Source: Streptococcus sp. LYSM12
GTDB taxonomy: Bacteria; Bacillota; Bacilli; Lactobacillales; Streptococcaceae
Assembly (NCBI RefSeq): GCF_004569635.1
Contig: NZ_SPOZ01000001.1
Span: forward strand, 62,001-126,000
Length of the DNA: 64,000 nucleotides
Direction of reading: 5' to 3'
Below the pieces are notes generated by a model. It made no database searches, was not told the origin of the DNA, and saw only the letters and a list, made by a program, of their open reading frames with translations. The translations under genes and the position numbers were made by a program. Of this stretch, positions 40,068 through 50,729 are shown piece after piece (within the stretch, counting starts at the first letter, position 1; every line of letters starts with the position of its first letter).

Positions 40068-40095
40068 TTGCATTGTTGGGAAAATATGCTATAAT
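40068..40095 (+). promoter_or_regulatory. asd RNA promoter
   Basis: TTGCAT (40068-40073), 16 nt, TATAAT (40090-40095) preceded by TGC. A strong extended -10 promoter; expected +1 near 40102. Confidence 0.75.
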
Positions 40096-40101
40096 GGTCT
40101 T

Positions 40102-40250
40102 ATGCGATGAGCCGAATGTGGCAGTAGCCACTTTCACGCTAGGGAGGTCAATACGCAGGAGCGGATCTTGATAAGTTGTGTGAACCTGCTTATCACACGA
40201 AAGTGCCCTTATAAGAGGTTGGGACAACGGTACCCAGCCTCTCTTGTTTT
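40102..40250 (+). ncRNA. asd RNA motif (small noncoding RNA)
   Basis: A transcript of about 148 nt with a strong promoter and a strong terminator and no ORF. Hairpin GTGGC-AGTA-GCCAC, long-range pairing CACTTTC with GAAAGTG, and TGATAAG with CTTATCA give an extended fold. It lies upstream of asd, where the Rfam asd RNA of lactic acid bacteria is found; this family was first predicted as an asd leader and later seen as an independent sRNA in streptococci. Here its own terminator, a MITE and a second hairpin separate it from asd, which supports the independent sRNA view. The target is unknown. Confidence 0.75.
40213..40250 (+). terminator. asd RNA terminator
   Basis: AGAGGTTGGG and CCCAGCCTCT (one G-U) flank a 9-10 nt loop, followed by CTTGTTTT. 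Confidence 0.8.
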
Positions 40251-40278
40251 ATAAAATTGAACAGTTTGATACCTATTT

Positions 40279-40382
40279 ATAGTCATTTAGTTTATTTTTT
40301 ATTACTTCGTTCACTCGTTTTGTTGTACTCTAATACGGCCTACAACTCGATGTCTAGTACTAAAAGAGAACCAAAAGATTAT
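40279..40382. repeat. IS630-type MITE between asd RNA and asd
   Basis: 104 bp, ends ATAGTCATTTAGTTTATT and AACCAAAAGATTAT (right end eroded, GATTAT for GACTAT). Confidence 0.75.
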
Positions 40383-40427
40383 AGCATCTAAAAAATGATG
40401 TAGGGATAGGCAGTTGAACCTAAAAAT

Positions 40428-40461
40428 AAAGGAGTGTGGAGTATCGAAAGACTCCTTTTTT
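40428..40461 (+). terminator. Second hairpin terminator upstream of asd
   Basis: AAAGGAGT and ACTCCTTT flank a 15-nt loop and are followed by T run; it would stop any read-through from the asd RNA before asd. Confidence 0.7.
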
Positions 40462-40569
40462 GCTATGATGTTTAGCTTTTTTTCAATCATCTTCTTTTCA
40501 TTTATTGGAAAAAAGTGTATAATAACAAACATATAAAAATTTTTAGACAATTTGAAAAAGAGGTAGATT

Positions 40570-41637
40570 ATGGGATATACAGTAGCTGTTGTTGGCGCAA
40601 CTGGTGCCGTTGGAGCGCAAATGATTCAGATGTTGGAAGAATCCACTTTACCGATTGATAAAGTACGTTATTTGGCTTCAGGTCGTTCAGCAGGTAAGGT
40701 TTTGCAATTCAGAGGGCAAGATGTGACGATTGAAGAAACAACAGAAGATGCCTTTGGAGGTGTCGATATTGCACTTTTCTCAGCAGGTGGTTCAACTTCT
40801 GCTAAGTATGCACCTCATGCAGTTAAGGCTGGAGCTGTGGTGGTTGATAATACATCTTATTTCCGCCAAAATCCTGATGTACCGCTTGTCGTACCCGAGG
40901 TTAATGCGCATGCGCTAGATACCCACAAGGGGATCATTGCCTGTCCAAACTGCTCAACCATTCAGATGATGGTAGCCTTAGAGCCAATCCGTCAAAAATG
41001 GGGCTTAGACCGGGTTATTGTATCCACTTATCAGGCCGTTTCTGGAGCAGGTATGGGAGCGATTTTGGAAACACAAGCGCAACTGCGCGCAGTATTAAAT
41101 GACGGTGTAGCACCAAAAGATGTAACAGCTAATATCCTGCCGTCTGGTGGCGATAAAAAGCATTATCCAATTGGTTTTAATGCCCTGCCGCAAATTGATG
41201 TCTTTACAGACAATGACTATACCTATGAAGAAATGAAAATGACCAAGGAAACCAAGAAAATCATGGAGGACGAAAGTATCGCTGTTTCTGCGACCTGTGT
41301 CCGTATTCCAGTTTTGTCAGCCCATTCAGAGTCCGTTTATATTGAAACGAAAGAGGTAGCACCGATTGACGAAGTCAAGGCAGCTATAGCCGCCTTTCCA
41401 GGTGCAGTTTTAGAAGACGATGTAGCGAACCAAATTTATCCACAAGCTATCAATGCGGTGGGGAAACGAGAAACCTTTGTTGGCCGTATCCGTAAAGATT
41501 TGGATGTAGAAAAGGGAATTCATATGTGGGTCGTATCCGACAATCTCTTAAAAGGTGCCGCTTGGAATTCTGTTCAAATCGCTGAAACGCTTCATGAACG
41601 TGGCTTGGTGCGTCCAACCCAAAATCTTGTTTTTTAA
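40570..41637 (+). CDS. asd: Aspartate-semialdehyde dehydrogenase
   Basis: Makes L-aspartate-4-semialdehyde for lysine, threonine and methionine and for cell-wall cross-linking. 355 residues. NADP loop [12 protein letters not shown], catalytic Cys in [10 protein letters not shown] (about residue 128), and the His of SAHSESVY (about 250). It has its own TATAAT (about 40517, with TTTTCA 17 nt upstream) and AAGAGG ribosome binding site. Confidence 0.95.
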   Translation: MGYTVAVVGATGAVGAQMIQMLEESTLPIDKVRYLASGRSAGKVLQFRGQDVTIEETTEDAFGGVDIALFSAGGSTSAKYAPHAVKAGAVVVDNTSYFRQNPDVPLVVPEVNAHALDTHKGIIACPNCSTIQMMVALEPIRQKWGLDRVIVSTYQAVSGAGMGAILETQAQLRAVLNDGVAPKDVTANILPSGGDKKHYPIGFNALPQIDVFTDNDYTYEEMKMTKETKKIMEDESIAVSATCVRIPVLSAHSESVYIETKEVAPIDEVKAAIAAFPGAVLEDDVANQIYPQAINAVGKRETFVGRIRKDLDVEKGIHMWVVSDNLLKGAAWNSVQIAETLHERGLVRPTQNLVF

Positions 41638-41740
41638 TGAACCTATTAGATAAGCACTCAAGAAGTAGGCCCACTATGCTTGCTACCAATTACTTGGACT
41701 GAGAGAAGTAGCAGTCCTTACTGCTAGTATGGAAAAATAA

Positions 41741-41773
41741 AAAAACTCTGAAATGTATATTTTGGAGTTTTTC
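41741..41773 (+). terminator. asd terminator
   Basis: AAAAACTC...GAGTTTTT with inner AAA/TTT pairing and a trailing T-rich stretch. Confidence 0.65.
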
Positions 41774-41774
41774 T

Positions 41775-41883
41775 TCTTTCGTTTATTTTTAGTACTAGGC
41801 AATGAGTCGCAGGTAGTACTGGAGTACAGCAAGACGAGTGAACGAAGTAATTGAAGTAATAAAAATATAAACTAAATGACTAT
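41775..41883. repeat. IS630-type MITE, left end eroded
   Basis: Reads TTTCGTTTATTTTTAGTAC at the left and TAAACTAAATGACTAT at the right. An extra TTGAAGTAA duplicates part of the AACGAAGTAA word. Confidence 0.65.
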
Positions 41884-42235
41884 AACATAGACTGAACTCT
41901 ATTCTTATTATTCTACTAAAGTCAGCATGACTGGAATTGTAAAAGATTTGGGATAGGGAGGAGGACAGAACGTGACAGCTGGAAAAGGGAGTTCGGTTTT
42001 TCTCACTTCGTTTAATAATTTTCGACGGTATCATGCTATCAATCACTGCATTGAGGAGCTCTGTGAAGCGGAGGATAGGGCCGCCCTCTAAACCAAAGGT
42101 AGAACGGATGTTAGCTTGAGTTTTTTATGGGCTTGGTATCTTGCAGATGTTCTAGTTTTAGCAGGTTCCAAAGGTGTGGTTTCCTTTAGAGGGAACATAA
42201 GGATATATCTTAAGTAAGGAAAAGAGGTGATTCTA

Positions 42236-42628
42236 ATGATGAACATTAAGAAAGCTAGTGAACTCTTAGGCTTGTCGAGCGATACGATTCGCTATTATGA
42301 ACGGATTGGTTTGATTCCGCCGATTCAGCGTAATAGCGCAGGTATCCGTGATTTTAGTGAGCAAGACTTGGCAGCCTTAGAATTTGTCCGTTGTTTTAGG
42401 AGTGCTGGAGTATCGGTTGAGAGCTTAATGAACTACATTCATTTATGTCAGGACGGAGAGGAGCAACATCTTGAAAAACGTCGTGCGATTTTAGTTGATG
42501 AGCGTGAAAAATTGCAGAAAAAAGCCGATGAATTATTGTCTGCTATCAGCCGACTGGACTACAAGATTGAAAACTATGAGAGAGTCATAGTGAAAAAAGA
42601 AAAAAGATTATTTGAAAAAGGAGATTAG
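42236..42628 (+). CDS. MerR-family transcriptional regulator
   Basis: 130 residues. N-terminal winged helix MNIKKASELLGLSSDTIRYYERIGLIPPI, here given as KKASELLGLSSDTIRYYE plus RIGLIPPI; then a long coiled coil (about 80-115) for dimerisation. A single conserved Cys in YIHLCQ or RCFRSAG may sense thiol stress; relatives of this type (AdhR/NmlR-like) respond to aldehydes. Two ATGs in tandem (42236, 42239) follow AGAGGTGA; either could be used. No adhC-like partner is adjacent, so the target is unknown. Confidence 0.82.
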   Translation: MMNIKKASELLGLSSDTIRYYERIGLIPPIQRNSAGIRDFSEQDLAALEFVRCFRSAGVSVESLMNYIHLCQDGEEQHLEKRRAILVDEREKLQKKADELLSAISRLDYKIENYERVIVKKEKRLFEKGD

Positions 42629-43148
42629 AAAAGGCAACTTTACAAGTGTTGAGGTTACAAATCGTTTGCCATAAATTGAAATAAATATTATTGAGCTGTT
42701 GTGACAGGACAATCTGGCTTAGAAATCTTGGTTCAAACTGGAAATGTAACCAATCGTTAAGCAAGTCGGTTTGTCACAAATGAAATGACTGGCGAGTCAG
42801 CTAGCTACGCCAAGTGGTTGAACAGATGTTTCTAAGAAATTTCGTTGGGTTTATGACAAAGGCTACTAGATTGTTGTACATGTCTGCACCATTAAAGAGA
42901 TAAGGTTGCTCCAGCCATGCTTGCTCAAAGGAGAGGAGTGTAGCCGATACTTCATCAACATTAACAATCGATAATTGCTGTCTATTGTCGCTCTTTGCGC
43001 AATCGCATATAAATAATGATGACACCACATGCTATCAATCGTGTGCTAGGGAGTCGTTTCTTCCTTGAATAACTTTCGTGAACTGTCATTTTGATTTTAA
43101 CTGAGTATCCAATTCAATGAGGGAGGAAATAAGGACTTCAAAGCCGCA
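42629..43148. other. Intergenic region after the MerR gene, possibly decayed coding sequence
   Basis: About 520 bp. Short stretches on both strands read like protein (for example VVTGQSGLEILVQTGN on plus at about 42696) but stops interrupt every frame. Possibly a dead gene once controlled by the MerR regulator. I cannot name it. Confidence 0.4.
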
Positions 43149-43178
43149 TTGCAACCCCTTTCATTTTTGTGGTATAAT
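43149..43178 (+). promoter_or_regulatory. Promoter of the oxidoreductase-regulator pair
   Basis: TTGCAA (43149-43154), 18 nt, TATAAT (43173-43178); ACGGAGGAA ribosome binding site follows. Confidence 0.7.
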
Positions 43179-43199
43179 AAGGAAGACGGAGGAAATACT

Positions 43200-44543
43200 A
43201 TGAAAATCATCATCGTAGGAGCTTCTTTTGCGGGTATGAGTGCTGCTTTAGAGTGCCATCAAATCTATCCTGAAGCGCAGATTGTGTTAATGGACAAGGA
43301 AAAAGAGGTCGGATTTTTTCCAAATGTGTTCAACTGGCAATTAAAAGGGGAACTAAAACAGATTGAGGAAGCCCGAAGTGAGTTATGGGGTCAAGTTCAG
43401 CAGACAAGGATTGATGTGCGACTAGAAACCAGGTTCGTTCGATTAGATGCGGACAATCAGGTATTGATAGTTGAACAGGGAGAGCAAGTCCTTGAAGAAG
43501 CTTATGATGTTCTGATTTTAGCCATGGGAGCCAAGCAAGTATGGGAGGTGGAAGACAAGGCACTCCATGAGCGAATTTTGTCGTCCAAGTATTTTTTAGA
43601 TGCCCAGAAAAGTTGGGAAAAAATAAGAGCAGCACAGTCTGTCATTATCATTGGTGGCGGACAGATTGGGTTAGAGAGTGCAGATGCCCTCAGTCAATTA
43701 CCCCTTTCTTTGACGCTCTTTGAAGCAGAAACGACCCCACTCGCCAAATACGTAGATGCAGACTTGATGGCAGGTATTGAAGAGGAGTTGAAAAAGCGTC
43801 AGATTGATGTGCATACAGCAGAAATCGTAGAAAATATCAGCCTGTCGCCAAGCGGTAATAAGGTTCAGGTTGATACGCTAAAAGGCAGTTATGAAGCAGA
43901 TTATTTGCTCCTTGCGACAAATTTTCAGCCCAATACAGATATAGTAGGGGGAATCTTAGAGTGTAATCCCGATAAGACAATTATAGTTGATGACTATCTG
44001 GAAACTAGTCAACCTAATATCTTTGCCATTGGGGATCTGATTCAACTTCCCTTTGCCTTTTTCGGTAAAGCCTATCTACCACTCATCAATCATGCCATTT
44101 TGACAGGGCGTTTGGTGGCTTATAATTTGCTAAAAAAACGACGACCTTTGCAGGAAGTGCAACGGATTGTTTCCAGTCATCTTTTTGGCTATAACATCAC
44201 GAGTGTCGGTCTAACAGAGCGTCAAGCGCAACTTTGGACGGATGTGGATACAGTTGTTCTACAAGCACCTTTTAGTCAGTGGGAGATAGACGAGTTGACC
44301 TTTAAATTGATTGTACAAAAATCGGACGGTCGCCTTTTAGGCGGGCAGTTAATCTCCACCTCCCGCTATATTCATCAAATGAACATTCTATCCCTTGCCA
44401 TATCAAATGGTATGACTGCTCAAGATATGGTGGAGCAAAGTTGGCTCTGTTTGCCGCGTTATACAAACCTTGTTCCCATTGTGGCAGAGGCTTGCCAGTT
44501 GTATCTTCATCGCCAAGAAGAGGAGAGCGCCCATGAAGATTGA
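43200..44543 (+). CDS. FAD/NAD(P)H oxidoreductase, NADH-oxidase-like without the redox Cys
   Basis: 447 residues, pyridine nucleotide-disulfide oxidoreductase fold. FAD motif IIVGASFAGMSAAL at the N terminus, NAD motif VIIIGGGQIGLESADAL (about 153), second FAD motif NIFAIGDL (about 278), and a C-terminal dimerisation domain. Nox and CoA-disulfide reductases have a redox-active Cys near residue 42 in an SFLxCG-like motif; here this stretch reads VGFFPNVFNW, with no Cys. It may thus use another acceptor or be an oxidase of altered chemistry. ATG at 43200, RBS GGAGG. It overlaps the next regulator by 11 nt. Confidence 0.8.
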   Translation: MKIIIVGASFAGMSAALECHQIYPEAQIVLMDKEKEVGFFPNVFNWQLKGELKQIEEARSELWGQVQQTRIDVRLETRFVRLDADNQVLIVEQGEQVLEEAYDVLILAMGAKQVWEVEDKALHERILSSKYFLDAQKSWEKIRAAQSVIIIGGGQIGLESADALSQLPLSLTLFEAETTPLAKYVDADLMAGIEEELKKRQIDVHTAEIVENISLSPSGNKVQVDTLKGSYEADYLLLATNFQPNTDIVGGILECNPDKTIIVDDYLETSQPNIFAIGDLIQLPFAFFGKAYLPLINHAILTGRLVAYNLLKKRRPLQEVQRIVSSHLFGYNITSVGLTERQAQLWTDVDTVVLQAPFSQWEIDELTFKLIVQKSDGRLLGGQLISTSRYIHQMNILSLAISNGMTAQDMVEQSWLCLPRYTNLVPIVAEACQLYLHRQEEESAHED

Positions 44544-46008
44544 AGATCTTTTGGAAAAACGAGAGAGGGCGATTTATCTCCTTACCGAGTATCTAAGGGA
44601 TAGTCAATCGAGTCTCTCGCTCAAGATATTGAGTCAAAAACTTGCGCTATCACGCACGACCTTGGCTCGTTATATCGAATCATTTGATGAACAAGCAAGG
44701 CAAGCGAAGCTCGGATTATTTTTTCAAATAAGAGAAGAAGAAGTAAGCTTTGAGAAGAAAGAAAGCCTTTTACATGCGGATTGGCTAGCCTACTTATGTC
44801 AGTTTAGTACCAAGTATCAAATCCTGCTCTATCTATTTGATAAGGAAGAATTTGCTATTCAGGCGCTAGCTCAACATTTGCTGATTAGTGAGGCCAGTCT
44901 CAATCGACAATTAGCTGCACTCAATCACCTCCTGCAGGATTTTCAGATTAGCATACGCAATGGCCGCCTCAAGGGAAGCGACTTGCAAATCCGCTATTTC
45001 TATTACCAGCTCTTTCTGCAAACAAGGACCTTATCTAGTATCAGAACATATCCGCACTTTCGTCAGATAGGAAATTATCTCCCACTTTTTGAACGCTTTT
45101 TTGATACAAAATTTAATTCTTATCAGAATTTTCAACTGTCTTTATGGCTTGGCATCTCCCAACGGCGTATGAGGGGGGCTGATGTAGATTTTAGCGAGCT
45201 AATCCAGTTGATGAAGCCATATATCAAACAGAAATGGTATCAGGAATTGCGGGCTTTTGCCTTGACCCTCTATCAATACCAGCCTACAACTGTTCGCGAG
45301 GGGGAAGTAATGAGTCTGTTTGCCTTTTTAGTGAGTCAATCTATTTTATCACCGCAGAAAATTGAGCGTATCCTAGCCTTTGGAGGTCCAATTCGAGAAG
45401 CAACTACTTGGTGTTACCAGACTATTCGTGAAGAAGTAGGGCATCCGCTACCAATCTATGAACAGATCCTATACTATCTCAACCAATTATTAGGAAAAGT
45501 CTACTTTTTTAAGGGAAGTTTGGAAGCCCCTATTATTCATGAAAAGCAGTATCAACTGATAAGTGCCCGTATGTTACTGTCAACAGTTTTAGAAAATATT
45601 TACCAACCTCAGCATTCCAATCTTGTCTTTCAATACGAGGAAGAAGTGGCTAATTTGGCAGGACTTTTTGACTATCTCAGTCAAGTTCAGCCAGTAGTAG
45701 TACGAATCGGTTTTATTTCTTGTCAATCCCCTGTTATTGCAGAGCCGATTTTATTCCAGCTGCAAAAGGAATTTGAACGAACATATGCTGTTCTCATCGA
45801 GCCCTTTTTAACATCTAATGAGTATGACCTGCTGGTAACAGATGAGCCAGTTCCTGTAGAAGTGCCGTGCTATTTTTTTCACAGAAGATTGTATGCAAGT
45901 GATTTGCTAGCCTTGAAAAAGATGCTTGCTAATCTTCAGAAACAAAAAGAAAAACAGGCCCACAGACGCTTAGAAACCAGTAGTATGTTTTCGATAGAAC
46001 GACGCTGA
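44533..46008 (+). CDS. Mga/PRD-type transcriptional regulator
   Basis: 491 residues. Tandem HTH domains: LSLKILSQKLALSRTTLARYIE (about 30-50) and IQALAQHLLISEASLNRQLAAL (about 115-137), followed by a helical PRD-like middle and an EIIB-like C terminus (RIGFISCQSPVIAEPILF). The layout is that of Mga/AtxA-type regulators, whose PRDs are phosphorylated by the PTS. It starts at ATG 44533 with GAGGAG upstream, inside the oxidoreductase gene. Standing directly before glpK-O-F, it is the likely regulator of glycerol use, which is inference. Confidence 0.82.
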   Translation: MKIEDLLEKRERAIYLLTEYLRDSQSSLSLKILSQKLALSRTTLARYIESFDEQARQAKLGLFFQIREEEVSFEKKESLLHADWLAYLCQFSTKYQILLYLFDKEEFAIQALAQHLLISEASLNRQLAALNHLLQDFQISIRNGRLKGSDLQIRYFYYQLFLQTRTLSSIRTYPHFRQIGNYLPLFERFFDTKFNSYQNFQLSLWLGISQRRMRGADVDFSELIQLMKPYIKQKWYQELRAFALTLYQYQPTTVREGEVMSLFAFLVSQSILSPQKIERILAFGGPIREATTWCYQTIREEVGHPLPIYEQILYYLNQLLGKVYFFKGSLEAPIIHEKQYQLISARMLLSTVLENIYQPQHSNLVFQYEEEVANLAGLFDYLSQVQPVVVRIGFISCQSPVIAEPILFQLQKEFERTYAVLIEPFLTSNEYDLLVTDEPVPVEVPCYFFHRRLYASDLLALKKMLANLQKQKEKQAHRRLETSSMFSIERR

Positions 46009-46033
46009 GTGCTCGTAAAATGGAAATAAAAGA

Positions 46034-46078
46034 GTAAGACCTGGTCTGACAAATAGGCGGCGTGGTCTTGCTTTTTTT
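46034..46078 (+). terminator. Terminator of the oxidoreductase-regulator operon
   Basis: AAGACC pairs with GGTCTT around a 22-nt loop, followed by GC and T7. Confidence 0.65.
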
Positions 46079-46154
46079 ATTCTTATCAAAAATTTTTTAG
46101 AAACTATATTTTTTGATAGGAACTAGATAAAAAAATAGGTTAAAATAAGGATAG

Positions 46155-47723
<1,569 letters not shown>

Positions 47724-47738
47724 AAAAGAGAATACAAA

Positions 47739-49565
47739 ATGGAATTTTCAAAAGAAACAAGACGATTAGCCATTGAAAAAATGCAGGACAGACAGCTTGA
47801 TTTGCTGATTATCGGCGGCGGAATCACTGGTGCAGGTGTAGCTCTACAAGCAGCAGCAAGCGGAATGGAAACAGCCTTGATTGAAATGCAGGACTTTGCA
47901 GAGGGGACTAGTAGTCGTTCTACAAAATTGGTTCACGGTGGTTTGCGGTACTTGAAACAATTTGACGTGGAAGTCGTATCAGACACGGTTTCAGAACGTG
48001 CAGTTGTACAACAAATTGCACCTCATATTCCAAAGCCAGATCCAATGCTTCTCCCAGTCTATGATGAAGAAGGTTCTACCTTTAGCATGTTCCGCTTAAA
48101 AGTTGCCATGGACTTGTACGACCTCTTAGCAGGTGTCAACAATACAGATTTGGCTAACAAACTATTAACAAAAGAAGAAGTCTTAGAGCGTGAACCGCAC
48201 TTAAAGCAAGAAGGTCTTGTAGGGGGCGGTGTCTATCTTGATTTCCGCAATAACGATGCCCGTCTTGTCATTGAAAACATCAAGCGTGCAGCCAAGGACG
48301 GAGCCTTGATTGCGAGCCGTGTCAAAGCAGAGCGTTTTATCAAAGATGACAGCGGTAAGATTGTAGGAATTGTCGCGCGTGACCTCTTGACAGATAGCAC
48401 CTTTGAAATCCGTGCCCGTCTCGTTATCAATACGACTGGACCATGGAGCGATGAAGTGCGCAATCTTGGTGGTGAGGGTAGTGGACTACTGCAAATGCGT
48501 CCAACAAAAGGTGTCCATTTAGTAGTGGATAGCTCCCGCCTTTCTGTACCGCAGCCGACTTATTTTGATACAGGGCATGCAGATGGACGAATGGTCTTTG
48601 TCTTACCGCGTGAAAACAAGACGTATTTTGGAACGACGGATACAGACTATGCAGGTGATTTAGCAAATCCAATGGTGACGCAAGAAGATGTTGATTATTT
48701 GCTCGATATTGTCAACAATCGCTTCCCTGGTGCTAACTTGACCCTAGATGATATTGAAAGTGGTTGGGCAGGGCTCAGACCGTTGCTATCTGGAAATGGT
48801 GCTTCTGATTACAACGGTGGAAATAACGGTAAATTGAGTGATGATAGTTTCAATAACTTAATTGATACTGTCAAAGCCTATCTGAACAATGAAAAAACAC
48901 GTGATGATGTAGAACATGATTTAACCCAGCTTGAAGGCAGTGTATCTGAAAAAAATCTGGATCCATCAGCTGTTTCTCGGGGTTCTTCTCTTGATCGTGA
49001 TGACAATGGCTTGCTGACTCTTGCTGGAGGAAAAATTACTGATTTCCGTAAAATGGCAGAAGGTGCACTTGAAAAAGTGGCAGAAATCCTTGACCTAGAA
49101 CATGGTCGCAAATTTAGGCTGATTAATTCAAAAACCTATCCTGTATCAGGTGGAGAATTGAACCCGGCTAATGTGGCAGAAGAAATTGAACATTTGGCTC
49201 AATTAGGTGTGAAAAAAGGCTTGAACTATGATGATGCGCTCTACCTTGCGAATTTGTACGGTTCAAACGCACCAAAAGTCTTTGCTCTCAATCATAAAGT
49301 AGAAGCAGTCAGTCATCTCAATCAACGTGATTTACTCTCACTCCATTATGCGATGAAAGAAGAGATGACCTTGACGGCGGTAGACTATCTCCTACGTCGG
49401 ACGAACTACATGCTTTTTATGCGTGAGCAGCTAGATAATATTGTCGATGATGTACTGCTTGAAATGGCTGCTTATTACGATTGGTCGGAAGAAGAACAGA
49501 CAGCACAACGTACCTTATTGGATGAAACCTTAGTCAAGAATGACTTGGCTTACTTAAAGAATTAA
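47739..49565 (+). CDS. glpO: Alpha-glycerophosphate oxidase
   Basis: An FAD enzyme that oxidises glycerol-3-phosphate to DHAP with O2, releasing H2O2. 608 residues, the streptococcal/mycoplasmal GlpO length, longer than quinone-linked GlpD because of an insert (about 350-400, rich in Asn and Gly: SDYNGGNNGKLSDDS). FAD motif LLIIGGGITGAGVALQAAASG given as IIGGGITGAGVAL (about 22); GTSSRSTKLVHGGLRYL (about 57). H2O2 from this enzyme is a virulence factor in related species. Confidence 0.95.
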   Translation: MEFSKETRRLAIEKMQDRQLDLLIIGGGITGAGVALQAAASGMETALIEMQDFAEGTSSRSTKLVHGGLRYLKQFDVEVVSDTVSERAVVQQIAPHIPKPDPMLLPVYDEEGSTFSMFRLKVAMDLYDLLAGVNNTDLANKLLTKEEVLEREPHLKQEGLVGGGVYLDFRNNDARLVIENIKRAAKDGALIASRVKAERFIKDDSGKIVGIVARDLLTDSTFEIRARLVINTTGPWSDEVRNLGGEGSGLLQMRPTKGVHLVVDSSRLSVPQPTYFDTGHADGRMVFVLPRENKTYFGTTDTDYAGDLANPMVTQEDVDYLLDIVNNRFPGANLTLDDIESGWAGLRPLLSGNGASDYNGGNNGKLSDDSFNNLIDTVKAYLNNEKTRDDVEHDLTQLEGSVSEKNLDPSAVSRGSSLDRDDNGLLTLAGGKITDFRKMAEGALEKVAEILDLEHGRKFRLINSKTYPVSGGELNPANVAEEIEHLAQLGVKKGLNYDDALYLANLYGSNAPKVFALNHKVEAVSHLNQRDLLSLHYAMKEEMTLTAVDYLLRRTNYMLFMREQLDNIVDDVLLEMAAYYDWSEEEQTAQRTLLDETLVKNDLAYLKN

Positions 49566-49611
49566 CTAAATGAGTGTGATAGCAAAACGCTAAAAAAGGA
49601 GTTTATTTTAT

Positions 49612-50319
49612 ATGGTAAAAGAATTATTAGGTGAAGTAATCGGAACTGCTCTACTTATCTTATTGGGTAATGGGGTTGTAGCAGGCGTGGTTCTTGATAA
49701 AAGTAAGAGCAAGGATGCTGGCTGGATTGTTATTACAGTTGGCTGGGGACTTGCTGTTGCAATGGCAGCTTTTGTAAGTGGTATCTTGGGACCGGCTCAC
49801 TTGAATCCTGCGGTATCCATCGCTATGGCTTATGCAGGTAATCTTCCTTGGGCATCTGTATTCCCTTACATCGGTGCTCAATTCCTTGGTGCTTGTATTG
49901 GAAGTATCTTAGTTTACTTGATGTATAAAGATCATTATGATGTGACAGAAGATACTGGAGCAATTCTTGCAACATTTTCAACAGGTCCTGCAATCCGCAA
50001 TACGTTTACAAATATAATCAGTGAAGCAATCGGTACTTTTGTACTTGTACTTGCTCTGCTCGCTTTTGGTAACTATGACATGCCAGCTGGTCTTGGTATT
50101 TTGACAGTTGGAGCCTTGATTGTCTCTCTTGGAGTGTCTCTCGGTGGTCCAACAGGATATGCTTTGAACCCTGCGCGTGACCTTGGTCCACGGATGATGC
50201 ATGCCATCCTTCCATTGAAACACAAAGGTGATTCCGATTGGGGCTATGCCCTTGTACCAGTCCTAGGTCCTATCATTGGAGGTTTACTAGCAGCTATCTT
50301 CTACGGATTGGTCTTCTAA
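49612..50319 (+). CDS. glpF: Glycerol uptake facilitator (aquaglyceroporin)
   Basis: A MIP-family channel for glycerol, 235 residues with six membrane helices. The two half-helix motifs are HLNPAVSIAM (about 64) and GYALNPARDLGPR (about 184); Gly and Asp placement after the second NPA (NPARD) fits glycerol facilitators rather than water channels. Third gene of the glp operon; a very strong terminator follows. Confidence 0.95.
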   Translation: MVKELLGEVIGTALLILLGNGVVAGVVLDKSKSKDAGWIVITVGWGLAVAMAAFVSGILGPAHLNPAVSIAMAYAGNLPWASVFPYIGAQFLGACIGSILVYLMYKDHYDVTEDTGAILATFSTGPAIRNTFTNIISEAIGTFVLVLALLAFGNYDMPAGLGILTVGALIVSLGVSLGGPTGYALNPARDLGPRMMHAILPLKHKGDSDWGYALVPVLGPIIGGLLAAIFYGLVF

Positions 50320-50462
50320 GAATGTAAAAAGGAATTTGGAAGAACAATATTGTTTCATAGTGTGCTTTTACACCCTCGTATCTTGATAGCTGAACAATGT
50401 CATAAATAATGAATGAAATGGTTATATCCTATATTCCCAACGACTCAAAATAATCATCTTTC

Positions 50463-50498
50463 AACCTCCCCCTGTTCATTGGACAGGGGGAGGTTTAT
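50463..50498 (+). terminator. glp operon terminator
   Basis: AACCTCCCCCTGT and ACAGGGGGAGGTT form a 13-bp perfect GC-rich stem with a 7-nt loop, followed by a weak T-rich tail. Confidence 0.85.
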
Positions 50499-50542
50499 TC
50501 ATTATCGCCAGAAAAAAATAATTTAAAATTCAAATTAAATAC

Positions 50543-50571
50543 TTGACAAAATCGACGGGGGGGGGTAAAAT
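50543..50571 (+). promoter_or_regulatory. Probable phase-variable promoter of the giant adhesin (G9 spacer)
   Basis: TTGACA (50543-50548), spacer of exactly 17 nt (50549-50565), TAAAAT (50566-50571). Positions 50557-50565 are nine consecutive G. Slipped-strand gain or loss of G would move the spacing to 16, 18 or further and change strength stepwise, as in Neisseria porA. This copy has the optimal spacing, so it should be ON. Confidence 0.8.
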
Positions 50572-50729
50572 GTGTGTATACTATTTGTCAGCTCCATTCT
50601 TTATGAAAGTCAGAGGTTTCGTTGGAATATTCCCCCGTTTAGGAATTACTTACAAGTGTTTTGCCGCCATTTTGGAAGCAAACAAAAAGAGGAGTTTCTG
50701 ATAGGATTTAGTTTGACAATCTGTTCATT

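Larger units (their letters stand above)
41638..42226. other. Intergenic region between asd and the MerR gene
   Basis: Contains a terminator-like hairpin (41741-41773) and a MITE with an eroded left end (about 41775-41883). The rest has no gene I can support. Confidence 0.6.

Noticed and set aside
40102-40250. SRP (4.5S) RNA
   Set aside because: The conserved SRP core (GGAAGGAAGCAGCC type) is absent, and the position upstream of asd fits the asd RNA.
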